Numbered from the stretch's first letter, positions 26,491 through 40,565 are shown. The stretch is DNA of 64,000 nucleotides from Hirudinaria manillensis (GCA_034509925.1 CM067530.1:9625001-9689000); one strand, 5' to 3'. Translations and numbers: made by a program. The notes: generated by a model not told the origin, from the sequence alone.

Positions 26491-28997
26491 CACGAGTGTT
26501 GCCTGGCTAAAAATAGGCAAAGCCAAATCTATAACCAAGGCCAGAATGTTAGGTCCTTATTCTATTTTATCTGGTTTTGGTTCGTGCCTGCTACTTAGAT
26601 CTTGATTTTAAATGAAAAAACATCTAAAAAGTATTAAGATGATTATAGAATAATGTGTAAACAAACACGAAGCTAATTCAACGAATGTGAACCTTGTTGC
26701 GAAACACAAGCAAACATTTACTTAAAGGTCAACCATTTACGATGTCATTGTAGGTTACAACGTGATAACATAACAAAGATGACATACGTAAATGTTTTAC
26801 CTGAAGGAAGGTAATTGCCATCATCTGACATTGACAAACATTCTGTGCAGGTGAGACATTATTGGTCCAAAGTTGTCACGTTTGCAATATTTGCAAGCAT
26901 CGTCATTAATTCTGAGTAAGACTATTTAGTTTGAGAAACGGGTAAATATTCGCTTATTCCTTGACATATTAAAACGAACCATTTTCTCTTGCACCTTTAA
27001 ACAATCTTTTAGGTTAAAACTGACCCCACATGGAATTATCATTTAACACAGTTGTTTCTTAGTGGATGCGTTTATTGTCAAAATTTTAATTTCAATTTTA
27101 AATTTTAATCGACTTAAACCTTACACTGCATTTCTCATGTTCCAAAAATGACCGCTCCTTGTCCTTTATAGCCGTTTTTCCTATGCTCCTGACTATTTCC
27201 GCCCTCGAAATGTCGGGAGAATCATAGATGTCAGATCCATCACTTTATCTGTAGACTTTCAAGACTTTGTTACTTAGAAATCAAATCTAAATCACACTAT
27301 TTTTTTCTAGTAATTCGCATTTGTTTGACGAAAATTTTATTTGAAATTGTTGGTTTTCAAATGTTTGTACTAAGAGAATCTAGAGTTGAGTCATTAAAAT
27401 GATTAACGAATCCTTTTGACTGGTAGTTTCGAACCATTCTTTCAGTCGTTAAAAAAATATTTTCAATTGTAAATGTTAATAACAATAATAATAATAACAA
27501 TAATAATTTGATAGTTAAAATTTCAAAATGCTGAGAAATCGATTGCACCAAAACCAACTTTGATGTAGAAATATGACAGTGGGAAGCTGAACAATGGATT
27601 CAGCTGCGCCGAATAAGTCACGAAATATTTAAAGTGTTCGAAATGCCAAATATTTTCTAGGAAATTGGGTGACTTAATGATTCCGGTGCTACAGATACGC
27701 GGTCCACATCATCTCGTTAAACATCGCCTAGTATCAATGACAAGACTTTAAAGGTTATAACAATAAGTAATTAAACATCCTATTTGCATTTTCTTTCAAT
27801 CTACACTCTGCTGGTATTACGCCGCCATTCATTAACGTCGAAGGAATGCGGGCCCAGAGCTGCCTCAACACTAGGTGATCCTAGGGCCAGATTCTATCAG
27901 TTGAGTTCCTAGTGGCCTGTTTCTGATCACCGCTTTACCGCTTGTAAGAGCCGCGATTACCATCATGGCTACCATGTTATTATGTGCCACATTTTGTTAT
28001 ACCTAGGCTAATCGCTGACAGAATAGGTTCATAGCACGCCTCTGACACTTGACATTCAAACTGCTTTCCAAAATACTCTGTTCTTAGTTAACACTAGTGA
28101 GCTGGTTTGGAAGAGCGATATGACGAAAAAGAAACTAACTCCTTACGATTTCGCGATAATGTTGGGGGTAATTCGCATCTAGTGGTACATAATTAACTGG
28201 CTGATTGTTTTTCAGAAACCAGAAGTCCTTCCAGTATGATGCAAATTTTTTCCTTTCAATAAATTATAATTAAGATCCTGTTTTAGCGATTAGTGACTTA
28301 TAAAAAAATCTTCCATTTAACTTAAAATGACAACTGAAGAAACTGCGCAACCAAGACATTTTGGTCTCATAAAACGAGATATCTGCTTTACCTCAACTTA
28401 CTTGCCAGGTAGCAAATGGAAGCAAACACTCCCTCTGGATTTTGCTTTTCGCTGGAATTTTCTCGAAATAATATCACTAAAATGTTCAGACCTCCATAAT
28501 TCATTAAAAAATTCTGTACATTCCATTTTGGAGTCGTATAGTTAGACCTTAAGCTTAGAATAAATATTTCCAACTGAGATTAAAACTTCGAATGTCTCCG
28601 CAAAATAAAAAAAAAAGGTGTTGCTTCAAAAAATGTTGATATGACGATTTCGGCGACGATGCCTTTCGGTCATCAGACTGTTCGAGGGCTAGTTTTTCCA
28701 AATGTGGCGAAGGTTGATTTGATACTCCTGTCAAGTGTAAAGCACAACTCAAGCCATGTGGTCTCATAACAATTGAATAGAAATTATTATTTCATTAACT
28801 CAAAGATAAGGAAGACCCTCGCGCTTAGACTTTACCAGTGCCTCTTAAATTTCTCTCCTCTTCGTATTTAAATCTATGATTCTGCTAGTATTTTGTCGAC
28901 ATACTATCAGTTAAATGTTCAACATTTCATTAAAAAACAGCTGACACCTGTGGATATTGACAGATGTGCTATAATCGTTGATCATAAAATCGTGCTT

Positions 28998-29072
28998 TGT
29001 GGTTGGGTCATCTAAGCACTGATATTGAGTTTCCTTTACTCGTAAGGTATACCGGGGTTTGATTCAGATTGC
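28998..29072 (+). repeat. Possible tRNA-derived SINE head / pseudo-tRNA
   Basis: An A-box-like TGGTTGGGTCATCTAAGC is followed about 45 nt later by a B-box-like GGGGTTTGATTC, the spacing of a long-variable-arm tRNA. No clean acceptor stem pairs, so it is at best a decayed tRNA-derived element. Confidence 0.25.
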
Positions 29073-29564
29073 ATAGGATTTCTATGAGGTGTTAGTTATT
29101 AGACATGTCTTAGAATGTCACATAGAAGGGAGACAGTTTCCATCAATTTTGGTGATTCACTATCGGTATCAATTTTATGGATTTTATGGTTAATTGCTTC
29201 TTGCACTTACTAAAAGGGTTAAACTAAACTATTGTGGATTTATCAAAAACACACCTGTTCTTGTAAACTATAAATAATTTACTAATGGAAATTCGCGTTT
29301 ACATCCGACTCCTTATTAGACGTGAAGATTAACGTTTGTGTGGAAACTTCTAAAAATAAACTTTATTTACATTGTGCATCTGGATAGCTTCACAGATGGG
29401 CTTCACCCAGGGCTTGTCGCTGTCCGGGGGGGGATGCAATGTAACGTTGCGAAACTGTGGCTGATTCACCTTGTGCTAGACGTTTGCGATTTAAGGCTTT
29501 GAAGCGAATTTGTTGCTTGCGATCTCGACTTTGCACCCATAATTTATACACAGTTTTTGTCAAA

Positions 29565-32500
29565 ATGAGTGATTACGAGGATATGGAAAGACCAGGAGTA
29601 ACAAGGAAGACAAAAACGAGGTGCATTAGTTTGTAATATTTTTGATGGACCACTTTTGTAATTAAAGCCAAAAATACTGAGTACATAAAACATGCAAGTG
29701 TTTTTTGATAATTTGAGTTCTCTGATTTATGCTTAATAAGTTTATTTGGCACGAATGTTTAAAAAATTGATTGAACCATTTGTTCAGAACGTGTATTCTC
29801 ACCACCATTATTCTGTTGGCCCTTGTGCTTCTATTGACATCAGTGATCATCCTAGTGATACTTTGGTGGCCTGAAAAAACTGGCTCCAAAACTGGCCATT
29901 ACTCCCAAGCTGCTGTGGCCACTGACTCTCCAGAATGTTCCAAAGTAGGAAAGTGAGAATCTTTCTCTGATTAAATTTTTTAGTGTAATGTGGAATTATT
30001 TTAAATGCAATTTTAAATTAATCACTTCTTTAGACAAAACTCATGAATTATTTAATACCTTTCATTTCAGAGAAATTTTACAAAAAAAGGGCTCTGCAGT
30101 TGATGCAGCCATAGCATCATTATTTTGTGTTGGGGTGAGAAATTTTCAGGGATGTGGAATTGGAGGAGGGTCATTCTTGATAGTTTATGACTCGTGAGTT
30201 TCAAAATTGCCTTTTTGTTTAATAATGTTTTCTCTCTCAAACTATATTATATCACTTTATTGAACAAATTTGTGTTCAAAAGTCTAATTGAAAATTTTGA
30301 TCTTCAGTTTCAAAGATGGAGGCGACAAAGAGGTTAGAACTTACGACTTCAGGGAAGTCGCTCCACTTGCTGCATCAAAATACATGTTTTCCAATGGATC
30401 TTCATCAGTGGCAGGTTGGTTAAGAACTTCTTTCCTAATCATCGATCAGACATATTAGATTTGAACTGCTTAAAGCCAATAATCACAAAAAATGGTATAA
30501 CAATATAATAGAACTCAGCAACCACAAGACTAATTACAATTGATGCACAACTGTACTCGTTTCATTTTGTTAAATGATGACCTAATTGAATGCTAACATC
30601 ACCGTGACTATGACATCACTAGCTCATCACGTCTCTTAGGTGGTTTAGCAATCGCAGTGCCCGGGGAAGTGAAGGGACTGTTTGAATTGTGGAAGCAATA
30701 TGGCAGATTGGAGTGGAAGGATCTAATTGCTCCTTCCGTTGAAATGGCCAGGAACGGCTTCAAAATGGGATACGCGCTCGCCAACCAGGTTCAAGTGAAA
30801 GAGAAGTTTATCAGGAACTCTGAGGGACTCAGGTTTGCTTCTGCTGGAGGAGAATATTTTATAATGAACAATTTTTATTTGTAATAAATATTTTTGATTG
30901 ATATAATAAATTTGTTTTATAATCAGAAATACTTTTTTAAATAGCAAAGCAATGATGACTTTTTGAAATTTTTTTAGTATGGAACCTCAATGATAAATTT
31001 GATTAATTGTGGAGTCTTTATGATTAATTCTGATTGAGGAGAACTTGCTAGTTGTCTTAATGTTTGTTGGGCCATATGGTGTAGCTATAAATTTCATGCA
31101 TGAAGGGTTAATTAGGTTTGGGACTCATTTTAAATACTTGTTTGAAGTCATGTCACGATTGAGCAACTTGAATGAATGAAGCGGACATTTTTTTCTCCAT
31201 ATGATTTTTCAAAACATATTATTCCATTTTATGTTAAGTTTCCTATTAAATATAAATTGAATTGAAAAACTATTGAGCACAATTAGCAATTATTATTATT
31301 ATTATTTAAATGCAATTGCAGCGGCTAATATTATTATATTACATTTTTCAAACATCTAATGGACAAATGAATCTAAATCAGTTTCAGCTGAGTACTTAAG
31401 TATTTCCCACAGTGAGATCCTCTTGAACGAAGATGGAAGCTTAAAACGAGAGGGTGACACGGTAAAACTTCCGAGACTGGCTTCAACGATGGAAGGAGTT
31501 GCAGACGACCCCGAGGACTTTTACTCCGGGAAAATGGCAAAAGACATCGTAGATGACATTAAAGAGGCAGGCGAGTGCACGCTTTCAATGTGAACGATGT
31601 GAATTCTGATGTGAATTCGTTTTCATTTCACAATCAATGTTTGCCTGACTGTCTGACTGAATCGCCTGATTGAGTTGATGACTCAGATTCAATTGAGTTT
31701 CAATTTTAATTCTTCCTTGCTGGATTTGCATTAATTAATTGTTATTAATTAATTAAGATAATAATTATAATTTCTTCTCCCCCCATTGAATAAGTGAGTT
31801 TATGAATTGATAAATTATGATTTTATTTTAAGATAATGTTCTTGAGATTCTTTGTAACATTGTCGAACAATCGCGTAGTGATAACAACAAAAGATAAGAT
31901 TTAAAATATCCTTTAAAAAAAAAACTCACCCCTATAATCACAATCATAATTCACCACCAGCATTTTAGGTCGCAATTTATGGAGATTATCAATAATTTAT
32001 TGACATTATGGAAAATTCAAAGTCATTAAATTAGTTTATTAGCATCACGTGTGAAATTGATAGCTACTCCACATGATTCAGTAGATCAAGTGGCAAAGCT
32101 CTATGAGGTTTCAGAATACTCTCTTGGATTTCCTAGATTCTCTTGGTCTCCTAGATTCTGCCTTTTAATAATTGCTTGTTGAGTATATTATGTTGAACTC
32201 TCTAGGCTCAGTTCAAAGCTCAGAGTTTGGTATTCAGGATTCGCTATGGCAGAGCTATTCGAATGCTAAATAACTTTAAAGTTAAGGAATTCAGAGACTG
32301 CCATGCTTATTATTATTATTATTGATTATTATTGCTATTACCTATTATTATATATTATATATGTTTATTTAATTAATAAGCTTATTTAAAGAGTGTCAAG
32401 TGATTAATGAGAATAAATCGTTAATAACTTAATAAGTTGTAAAGAAGCAACGAGTTTTGGTGCTAACGATAATAATTGATAATTTATTTATATCCGTTCC

Positions 32501-35500
32501 TGCTGTTTCATCATCACCAAGATGTTTGCAATCTGCTCGAATTGATTTGCGACAGTTGTTTGCATTTGCATTTGCATCGATGGGTTTTTTTTATTATAAT
32601 AAAATTACTTATAATTTTAATAAATTATAAATGACATATAATTTTTTTTACAAAAAGTAATGCCAACTGAAACTTTGAATTCAATAAATTGAGAGGGAGA
32701 GGGATGATGAAAGGAACATGATGGTATTTTTATCGTTATCCTCATCATCACTGTCACATGAGGATATCAACTCGGGTGTTGACATTGCTTCATTGTATTT
32801 GCATCTTTTCAATGTCTGACTGTGTGTTTGTATAGCATCACATAGCATCATAAACATCTTCCACCAGCTGTGCCTGGACTGTTTGTGCAGTACAATCAAC
32901 TACTTTGTGTTGAGGTAATTTGGTGGAGTTCAAGCTGCTTTGCTAGTCGTTTGGCCGTGACTGTGTTTGTATTAAATGTGATGTGTTAAACATTGTAAGA
33001 AGGAAACATTGCATAGATCTAAGATTAGGATGGTATTCAGTAGACATGAGAATGAATTCCACAGACACAAGGATGCTTGTTAGAAACATTACTTGATACT
33101 TGAGTCATTAGGCATCAGAGTCCAAGTCCCGAGTCTGGTTAACATCAGGCTTTGAATTTAGATCAAAATAATAAATCAGAATATAACAGTTAGAAATTTC
33201 AATAATTATTTGACCTGGAAAACAATCTAAAATTTCCTATTCAAAACATTAAGCTTAATTGTATTTAATTATGGTTTTATGTTATTAATTTCATACGTAG
33301 TAACTTGAAGGTCATAATTGTAAAGGATTATTATTAAATTAATAATATGGTAAACATAAGCTGTCTTTACCTGATAGAACTTTAGCAATGGATATGATCC
33401 ATTTACTTTGCATGCAATTGAAATGCCAAGTGGATGTGACATAGTTTGAATATTCAGCCATTCAGGAATTTGGCTTTTTTTTTAGATGCATGATTTTGTT
33501 GAGGTCAATGGAGTGCAGGAGTGAATCTGAATCGGATGGATGAATTGATGAATGAAAAAATAATTACGTGGTGATTCATCATCATCATCATCATCATCAT
33601 ACTAAGCAACAGCATCCTGCTTTCCTGACTATGAAAAAACAATTAAGATGATTAAGTTGAGGTGACGTGTAATGGTCGTCATGGTGATTTTACTTATGAC
33701 GACATGCCTGGCATTTTGCGTTTGTTTTTGTCTTAATTGCATTTATTGACATTATTTAATTGCATTATTTCTAATTATCTGTTAATTATGCTTATAATGA
33801 ATTAAAGCTCTTTTATCATCGTCATTCGCCATCATTCTCCTCTTCATCATCATCATCGCCATCAGTTTTACTAACTCCAGGTGGTATCATAACCCTGCAA
33901 GACTTGATCAATTACAAGGTGTTACAGAAGCCACCCCACACCTCAAGACTTCCCAACTCCAACATCACCCTGCACACCTTGCGTGCTCCGTCCAGCGGAC
34001 CGATTCTCACCTTCATGCTCAATCTCCTAGATGGTTATTAGTAGCAGATTGTGATGTCCTTTTTTTTTATAGAATATCATTTCTTTTACTTTTGTTCTTT
34101 TTATGATTTGTTGCTTAATTCACCATCATAATCATCATCATCATCCTTGTAATAGTTGTCGGCATCTCGTTTCGTCATTATTGCAATCGTAAACTTCATC
34201 ATAATCATCACCACCATCGTTGTTCAGGCTTTAATTTCACGAGGGCCGACCTGGACGGGGTCTCAAAATCCGGACTGACCTATCATAGGATCATCGAGGC
34301 TTTCAAGTTCGGTTACTCTATGAAAACTTACTTTGGTGATGAAGACTTCACTAATCTCTCTCAGGTTTGGGGTTTTTACAAGCACGAAATCCATAAGAAA
34401 TTAATGGGACAATAAATCCCAGAACAAATGTAATTGGAAACATGTAACAATTTGTCCTTTTTTGATAAATTGTAATAATGAATTCAGAAGGATGTAGTCG
34501 AGGCAGAATGTATTCATGCCTTTTTTTGGCCAGGATATTGCATTTCTATAAAAATGTTAATGCGATGTTAATTATGTGCATTTTTAATGACCTGCTCATG
34601 TGAGTTGCTTAATGCTTTTTATCAGCTTTTATCAGTCCATTCTAAGCTGTATTTCAGCAGGGACACTAGTATCAGGCAGTTAATATCTCAATAGCAGTAA
34701 ATCATTTCCATGTACTTCCATTTTTATGTAACCAATACCCAAAGCATAAAGGAAGCATTAATTCGTGACAAGTGACAATAAGACCTTCAAAGATCATTTG
34801 AACCAAATGTTCATCCAACAGATTTTGGCCAACATGTCCTCTCCTGTCTTTGTCGATTGGGTGCGTTCAAGAATATCCTCAAATCAAACACATCCCATAG
34901 AATACTACAATCCCCAACCTGGAGAGACCAACATTTCAGACGGTGGGACTTGCCACCTCGGAGTCTTGGCTCCCGATGGCGGAGCAGTGTCTGCGACATC
35001 CACCATCAATTTGGGGTCAGATTTTGATCCAAAGATTGTTCATATTTAATATCTTAGTTGTCTGTGCTTATTTTGACTTATGTGTGAAACACTACCAATG
35101 GTTTCAGTTATTCCCATTAGTTTTCTTTGCCTTAGTGAGCTTTTGGAAAGAAACTAACTATCACTGCACAATTGTGACATTGCAGTGTAATTTCTAATCA
35201 TAGAAAAATTCAGACTTAATCAATGATCCAACATGCCTGGGATGTCAATTGTCAGGGCATTCATTTGCCAATTTTGTGGCAGTTTTGGTTCTGGGGTGGT
35301 CGGTCAGAGAACTGGCATCCTCTTCAACAACGAGATGGATGATTTCACCATCCCCAGGAGCAATCCGCCCGGACGACTGAGCTATGGTACAGGCAACTTC
35401 ATCGAGCCCAGGAAAAGACCTCTCTCTTCCATGAGTCCGGCTCTCATTTTTGATGGTCGGGGAAAATTCTGGATGTCCACTGGGGCTTCTGGTGGTCCTA

Positions 35501-36707
35501 AGATCACCACGTCCGTTCTCTATGTGGGTGTTTAAGATTTTAATTGGTTATTATTTAACTAATTACTTTAATCAGGTTAGGAACTTAAGTGGCATTAGGT
35601 TTACCGAATATCATGAAAATTTGAACTAAATGACATTTTGATTGCTCCCACTTATTTAACTGCCACGATGTACATTTTATAAATTCAATCATACAGACAC
35701 TTTTCCACTATAAGTGGCTTGGCTTCAGTCTCAATGATGCCATTGACAAAGCAAGAATACATAACCAATTGATACCGGATGAGGTCAAGTTTGAGAAGTC
35801 CTTCAATGAGGTTAGGACCAAGCATCAGCCTTCATTGCAGAACAAACTCTCCACATTTGTTTCATAATTGCACATTACCTCAACGGGCGGTCACAGATGT
35901 AACATTCAACGTTCGATTCCATTTCGGAGTTCGAAGGAAGAGTTGTTCTGATGCAATGTACTTTTTCACACGGCTGGTGCTCCATTTTCATATATTGACT
36001 TCTGGTAACCTGTGTTGACTTAGTGTTATAGTCTACTTTTTATATACTATCTACTACTAAGGTAGTGTAGTAGTACATCACGTACGTAGTATTCCACCTT
36101 TCGCAGACTTTTATACGATCTTTCGCTCTCACTTGGCTTAATCTTCCCTATTTTTATCATCGATTTTAATTTCTTAATTTTTTTTTTGTTTCTTATAAAT
36201 GCCGATGTACGTATGTGATGCATTTTTTATTTGATTAGTGCTTCTTGCATTCAAGCCTTTCTAAGAAGCAGTTATCACTGTTTATGCATTGATAGCAATG
36301 ATAAGAGGCATTGGAGTGTCTAATTATCACTCTTCAGTAGCCTTTTAACAACATTAGTCACTTATTAAATATTTGGCATTAATAATTGTTGTCATGGCAT
36401 GTTCCCTTATTTATATCATCCAAAATCAGAATAAAAACAAGAGGAAAGGAGCATTAATATTGAAACACGGTAGAAATCAATATTTACGGGCATGCTCATT
36501 AAATTCACTACTGATACTAATTGCTTTCAGGAGATCATCAAGACACTCAAAAGGAGAGGACACGAAATGACCGGAGAATTGCCCGAAGAGTCAAAGTCTG
36601 CCGTCCAGGCCATTGTCTCTGAATGCGAACACGAAGGATCCGATAAGGAAAAGTGCATAGTCGCCGTGTCGGATGCTAGGAAGGGAGGAAAGCCGGATGG
36701 ATTTTGA
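29565..36707 (+). CDS. Gamma-glutamyltranspeptidase (glutathione hydrolase), 12 exons, 605 aa
   Basis: Type II membrane ectoenzyme of the GGT1/GGT5 family. It cleaves the gamma-glutamyl bond of glutathione outside the cell and is made as a proenzyme that self-cleaves (family knowledge). Exons: 29565-29620, 29788-29952, 30071-30193, 30308-30414, 30640-30832, 31413-31570, 33881-34033, 34228-34364, 34822-35015, 35283-35523, 35697-35810, 36531-36707. Phases chain to 606 codons. Exon 6 appears to use a GC donor (GCAG|GCGAGT). A short cytoplasmic N-terminus is followed by one membrane helix (about residues 21-45, CILTTIILLALVLLLTS). Then come YSQAAVATD, GSAVDAAIAS, GCGIGGGSFL, the autocleavage site DGG|TCHLGVLAPDG with nucleophile Thr407, TSTINL, LFNNEMDDF and the PLSSMSP oxyanion region. 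The small subunit would be about 199 aa (human 189). Which vertebrate paralogue it matches is not decidable by eye. Exon 10 is the source of several broken copies further right. Confidence 0.95.
33571..33600. repeat. (ATC)n microsatellite in GGT intron 6
   Basis: ATC trinucleotide run inside the 2.3-kb intron between GGT exons 6 and 7. This intron also holds further ATC/ATT runs near 32310 and 33836. Confidence 0.75.
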
Positions 36708-37957
36708 AGATGCAGAGCTCCGACGCATTTATAATTTTGATTTTAAGGATTAAATTAAATTGTATCGAAATTTTCCTCTAGGAAATTTTTATGACTGTTC
36801 ATATTCGGACGTATTTTGATTCTAATCACTTGAATTGGCCACAATCGTCTCGTTCCTCATCATGAACTATGTTTTGTATTTAACAAAATGGATTTATCTT
36901 TATTAATTTAATCCTTTGTTATATCATGGTTTACCATTGCATGAGTGATAATTGTTAATAATCACCAATCAATTGTTAAGCTTTCTGGAACTTAATTGTT
37001 TGTTGCCCAGCTGGTGCTCATACATTGCTCATTCTCGAGCTACCACTTTCGAATCATCTCTGAGAATTTGAACTTTGGTACTTATGTTTATCAATGCTTG
37101 TGATGCAAAGAATTCCATCCTGCAGATCATTTATGCCGATTCTGATCGATTTTTGATTTTACTAGTTTTTTTTGCGTATATTTGAATATTATTTGCCAAA
37201 TATTAAATATTAATTGGTGATCAAATATTCTTTCCATGTTACTCCTGAATGTGAAATAATTGATAATAAGTTAATAAAAATAAATCCTCCAAAAATTTAC
37301 CAGATTAAAATTGAGGCATGAATGTGTAGGACACAATTAAAAAGAATATTATGTCCAAAACAAGACTTGGCTAGTTTTTACCCCAAAGCCCACAAGTTTT
37401 TAAGTGATTACTTTTGACTTATTTCACATGAAACCCAGTTATTGAATTTGCATCCGCTTAAAGTGATGAATGAAAAAGTGTTGTGCCTTGGTTTGTGAAT
37501 CTCATTTATTCAATTCAGTCTCATAGAGAAATGTTCAAATTGCAAAAATTACAAAATGGCAAAAAGAAATTTTTCAAGTTCACACCCAAAAGCATGAATG
37601 TTTATAAAAGCATCATACTGATGTTGCCAGCAACATAGTTCATAACAAAGTTTGCAACGAGCTTTAACAAATTTTAAATCATCAATTAATACGATTTATT
37701 TCATAAACATCAATTGGAAGGGAATTCAAAGGCATCAACAAAATGATAATATGCAATCTTGATTGGAGCATTCCAATAGACAAAATTTTTAAAATGCTTT
37801 AAAAAATTACTAGACATAAATAGTAGGAAATTCTTACAAAACTTTACAACAACACATATCGGCTGGATTGGGAAATTTAATAAGCAGGATCTTATGTACG
37901 ACATGTGACAATGCTTACCAGCCACTCGCTATCATCTGGTACCTCAAATGCAACGTC
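36708..37957. other. Convergent intergenic region, GGT and CS-gene 3' ends
   Basis: The GGT and CS-domain genes face each other here. On the minus strand AATAAA occurs at 37700-37695, about 260 nt past the CS-gene stop, and is a likely polyadenylation signal. On the plus strand AATAAA-like words occur near 37275. No coding exon is seen. Confidence 0.4.
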
Positions 37958-38801
37958 CTATTTGACATCATCTCCGTCGTCATCCATCTGAGTTTCAAGA
38001 CCACGGCAGCAAAGATCTCCAGTCCACGACGAGGGACTGGCTTTCTCTAAGATGAGAATCACTTTGTCGTTTTCTATCTGAAATTTTATAAAATTTTAAA
38101 CTTTATCACTAAAGTCCTAATTTTTTTATGTGCAATACAATTTAAATTGCTCTATGTGATCCTACTCATGCAAGGGTTCAATCATTTCATCGGAGAACAT
38201 TGTTAAATGATTTTATTACATTTTTGATTTCATGTGTTTTAGAATTGATCTTTTGAAAAAGTTTTTTGAATCCAAACAAACCTTTTGTTTGCATTTATCA
38301 GGAAGAATATCTCCTGGTAGTTTGTTGACTTTATATTTATAGTAGTCAACACCACCACTGTCTTTCTGAGCAACTCCTACAATGACCTGAAGATTCCTTG
38401 GTGAAGAAAAAGCCAAATTTTCAAATAATGAAGTCCAAATTATATAACATTTCTTAGAAATAAGTGGATGTAGAATATGTTCAAACCTTGCACCGAACTG
38501 AACATCGACATTACCATTTTCTGCCTTGTTTTTAAACTTCTTTTTCCTTAATCCTAGTATAGCAATGGTTACTTGTACTTTTGAGGCATCTATTTCATCT
38601 GCTGTGACTACAAATTCAGAAAATATAGATCAGAGTCACGAAATCACATTACATCTCGTATAAAAAAATTATTGATGAGCGATTGCTAAAATAAAATCCG
38701 ATTTCCATTACTATTCAATCTTTATTCTTCTAGTCCTTATAAATCTAACCTCCTATCGGGCTTTTGAATTCGCTAATTGTAGGCAACACGGAGGACTCCA
38801 T
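37958..38801 (-). CDS. Small CS (p23/CACYBP-like) domain protein, 4 exons, 135 aa
   Basis: Exons (high to low): 38801-38750, 38607-38487, 38396-38282, 38077-37958, all GT-AG, chaining to 136 codons with TAG. The N-terminus is short (MESSVLPTISEFKSP). A beta-rich core (about 18-115) follows with KVQVTIAILG, NVDVQFGARNLQVIVGVAQK, YKYKVNKLPGDILPD and NDKVILILEKASPSSW. This is the order and spacing of a CS domain as in calcyclin-binding protein and p23, including the final strand and SW-like end. The tail is acidic (QMDDDGDDVK). There is no SGS or TPR region, so the protein is little more than a bare CS domain; proteins of this fold usually bind HSP90 or act as co-chaperones (family knowledge). 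Exact orthology is uncertain. Exons 2-3 recur as broken copies at 47.2-47.6 and 59.2-59.5 kb. Confidence 0.8.
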
Positions 38802-38860
38802 GTCACCAGCGTCATACGAACACGACAACAAAAAGTGCGTGAGCACTAACTCAGGAAACC

Positions 38861-39049
38861 GAAATTCAAATAACTCGATATTATTTTAGTCTTTTTTTCA
38901 AAAACTCTTACTTAATGCCTACTACATTTACTGGAAATGTATCAAAAGCTTAGTTAGGCCGAAATCTATGACATAAATGAATTTCAAAGTTACTGTTGCT
39001 GTAATTTAAAGTTTGTTTGATAACTCCGTTATTAATGCATTTCAAACTA
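38861..39049. repeat. Left arm of ~190-bp inverted repeat
   Basis: This segment, from GAAATTC to ATTTCAAACTAC, is the near-exact reverse complement of 40566-40756, with few mismatches over about 190 bp. It begins 60 bp upstream of the CS-gene start codon, so it lies in that gene's promoter region. A shorter adjacent stretch (38796-38848, spanning the CS-gene start) is also repeated inverted at 40497-40546, but on the other side of the arm. Confidence 0.9.
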
Positions 39050-39459
39050 CGCCGGTTTTTGAAAATATTACTAATAATTAAACCTTTATTTTAACATATC
39101 AATTGCTGGTTTTTGTTACAACTCCTATTTCGCAAATTTTAGTAGGTGAAATCATTGAAATTAGGCAGTAATAGGCAGCTTTTCAAATGTAACAGCTTAT
39201 AAAAATACAGTTGCTTGATTAGGGAGGGTTCTGGGACTTTTAAAACTTGCTATTTGACTCAAATTTGAGTTTGCCCGCATGAACAATGGCGGACAATTGT
39301 TTATTTCGGGCACTCAGCCAGTTAGAAAGATGCGAAAGATAAATTCAGGCATTAATTGTGGTTTTCATATAAAACCCTTACTACTTGTGCAATTACTCAT
39401 TGAATATTTTCTCCTGGATTAATCAGTTAATTTCTAAATAGCAATTAAATCATTATCAA

Positions 39460-40235
39460 ATGTTAAAGAGCATATCGAAGCTGGGTCTCGGCACTGTCAG
39501 TCTAGCCGACGAAACAATACCCCTGAAGAGCAACATCAGACTCCTCGGAGTTACCCTTGACAACAGCCTCCGCCTGGCTGAACATACCTCTTCTGTCATC
39601 AGGTCATGTAACTACCACCTGTGGGCTCTCCGCCTTATCAGGCACCTCCTAACACCTGACATCTCTGCGACACTCTGTCGATGCCTCATCCTGTCAAGGC
39701 TCGACTACTGTAATGCCTTGCTTCATCAGCTGCCCTCGGCTTCCTTCCGGAAACTACAGAAAATTCAAGACAAGGCGGCATGTCTGGTACTGGGTAGAGG
39801 AGCTGACCCGGCCGACGCCATGAGAGTGCTACACTGGCTTCCAGTAAGAGATAGGGTGAACTTCAAAATCGCCTTAATTGCGCAGAAAGCCCTCAGCACT
39901 TGGTCACCACCTTATTTGGCGGAGATGCTCTCACCACACCTGCACTCAAGAAGTCTGAGAGTGGCATCCTCAAACTTCCTTAACATCCCCATTCCAAAGA
40001 CCAGATTCCAGGCTGGCTCATTCAGATTTGCCGCTCCATCTGTGTGGAACAGTCTGCCACCCCTGTTAAGATCCGAAATGTCAACCGCCGACTTTAAGAA
40101 GAGACTCAAGACTCTCTTTTTTAGGCGCCTTGATTCTTGAAATTGTTGCACTGGCTCGCATGAATCTGACCGGTACAGCGCCTCTGTAGCTTACGCGTTC
40201 GGCGCTATATAAATGACTTATTATTATTATTATTA
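39460..40235 (+). mobile_element. 5'-truncated CR1/L2-like non-LTR retrotransposon, 3' end
   Basis: One open frame of 226 codons (39460-40140) matches the C-terminal part of reverse transcriptases of the CR1/L2 type: LLGVTLDNSLRL, LILSRLDYCNALLHQLP, LQKIQDKAACLV, LHWLPVRDRVNFKIAL, AAPSVWNSLPPLLRS, FKKRLKTLFFRR. The polymerase core (FADD-type motif) and endonuclease lie further upstream in full elements and are missing. A short 3' UTR ends in GGCGCTATATAAATGACTT followed by an (ATT)n tail, typical of these elements. The frame has no stop, so insertion is probably fairly recent. It sits between the two arms of the 190-bp inverted repeat. Confidence 0.85.
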
Positions 40236-40565
40236 AAATATCTGATTTTCCCCCAAAGTTATTATCATTTTAAAATTTTGGAGCTAAATATTTTTAAACA
40301 ATGGCTATCATTGAGCCTGCTTCATTCATGAACTCAAACAGGTTTATAAATATATATGTATTATTTTTTTTAATTTTTATTTATCATTAAAAATTATTTC
40401 AGGTCCGCCCTAATCACATGCAAATCACACCTCCGTCCTATGATTGGCTGTATGCAAATAATTGTTTTTGTTTATTTTCTGATCCACTTTGTTGTCGTGC
40501 TCACGCATTTTGTTGTCGTGTTCATATGACGCTGGTCTCCATGTCATGGTGACATGTCATATATA

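Larger units (their letters stand above)
24933..29564. other. Divergent intergenic region between ODC and GGT
   Basis: ODC (minus) and GGT (plus) are transcribed away from each other across about 4.6 kb. The ODC-proximal part should hold its 5' UTR exon(s) and promoter (see 26483). A less AT-rich block at about 25980-26480 fits that. No coding exon is supported. AAT/CAA runs occur at 27480-27510, and a degenerate tRNA-like segment near 29.0 kb. Confidence 0.5.

Noticed and set aside
28640..28760. Motif resembling a dispersed-repeat end (GACGATTTCGGCGACGATGC)
   Set aside because: Only one copy is in the window and no boundaries can be defined, so it is not called as an element.
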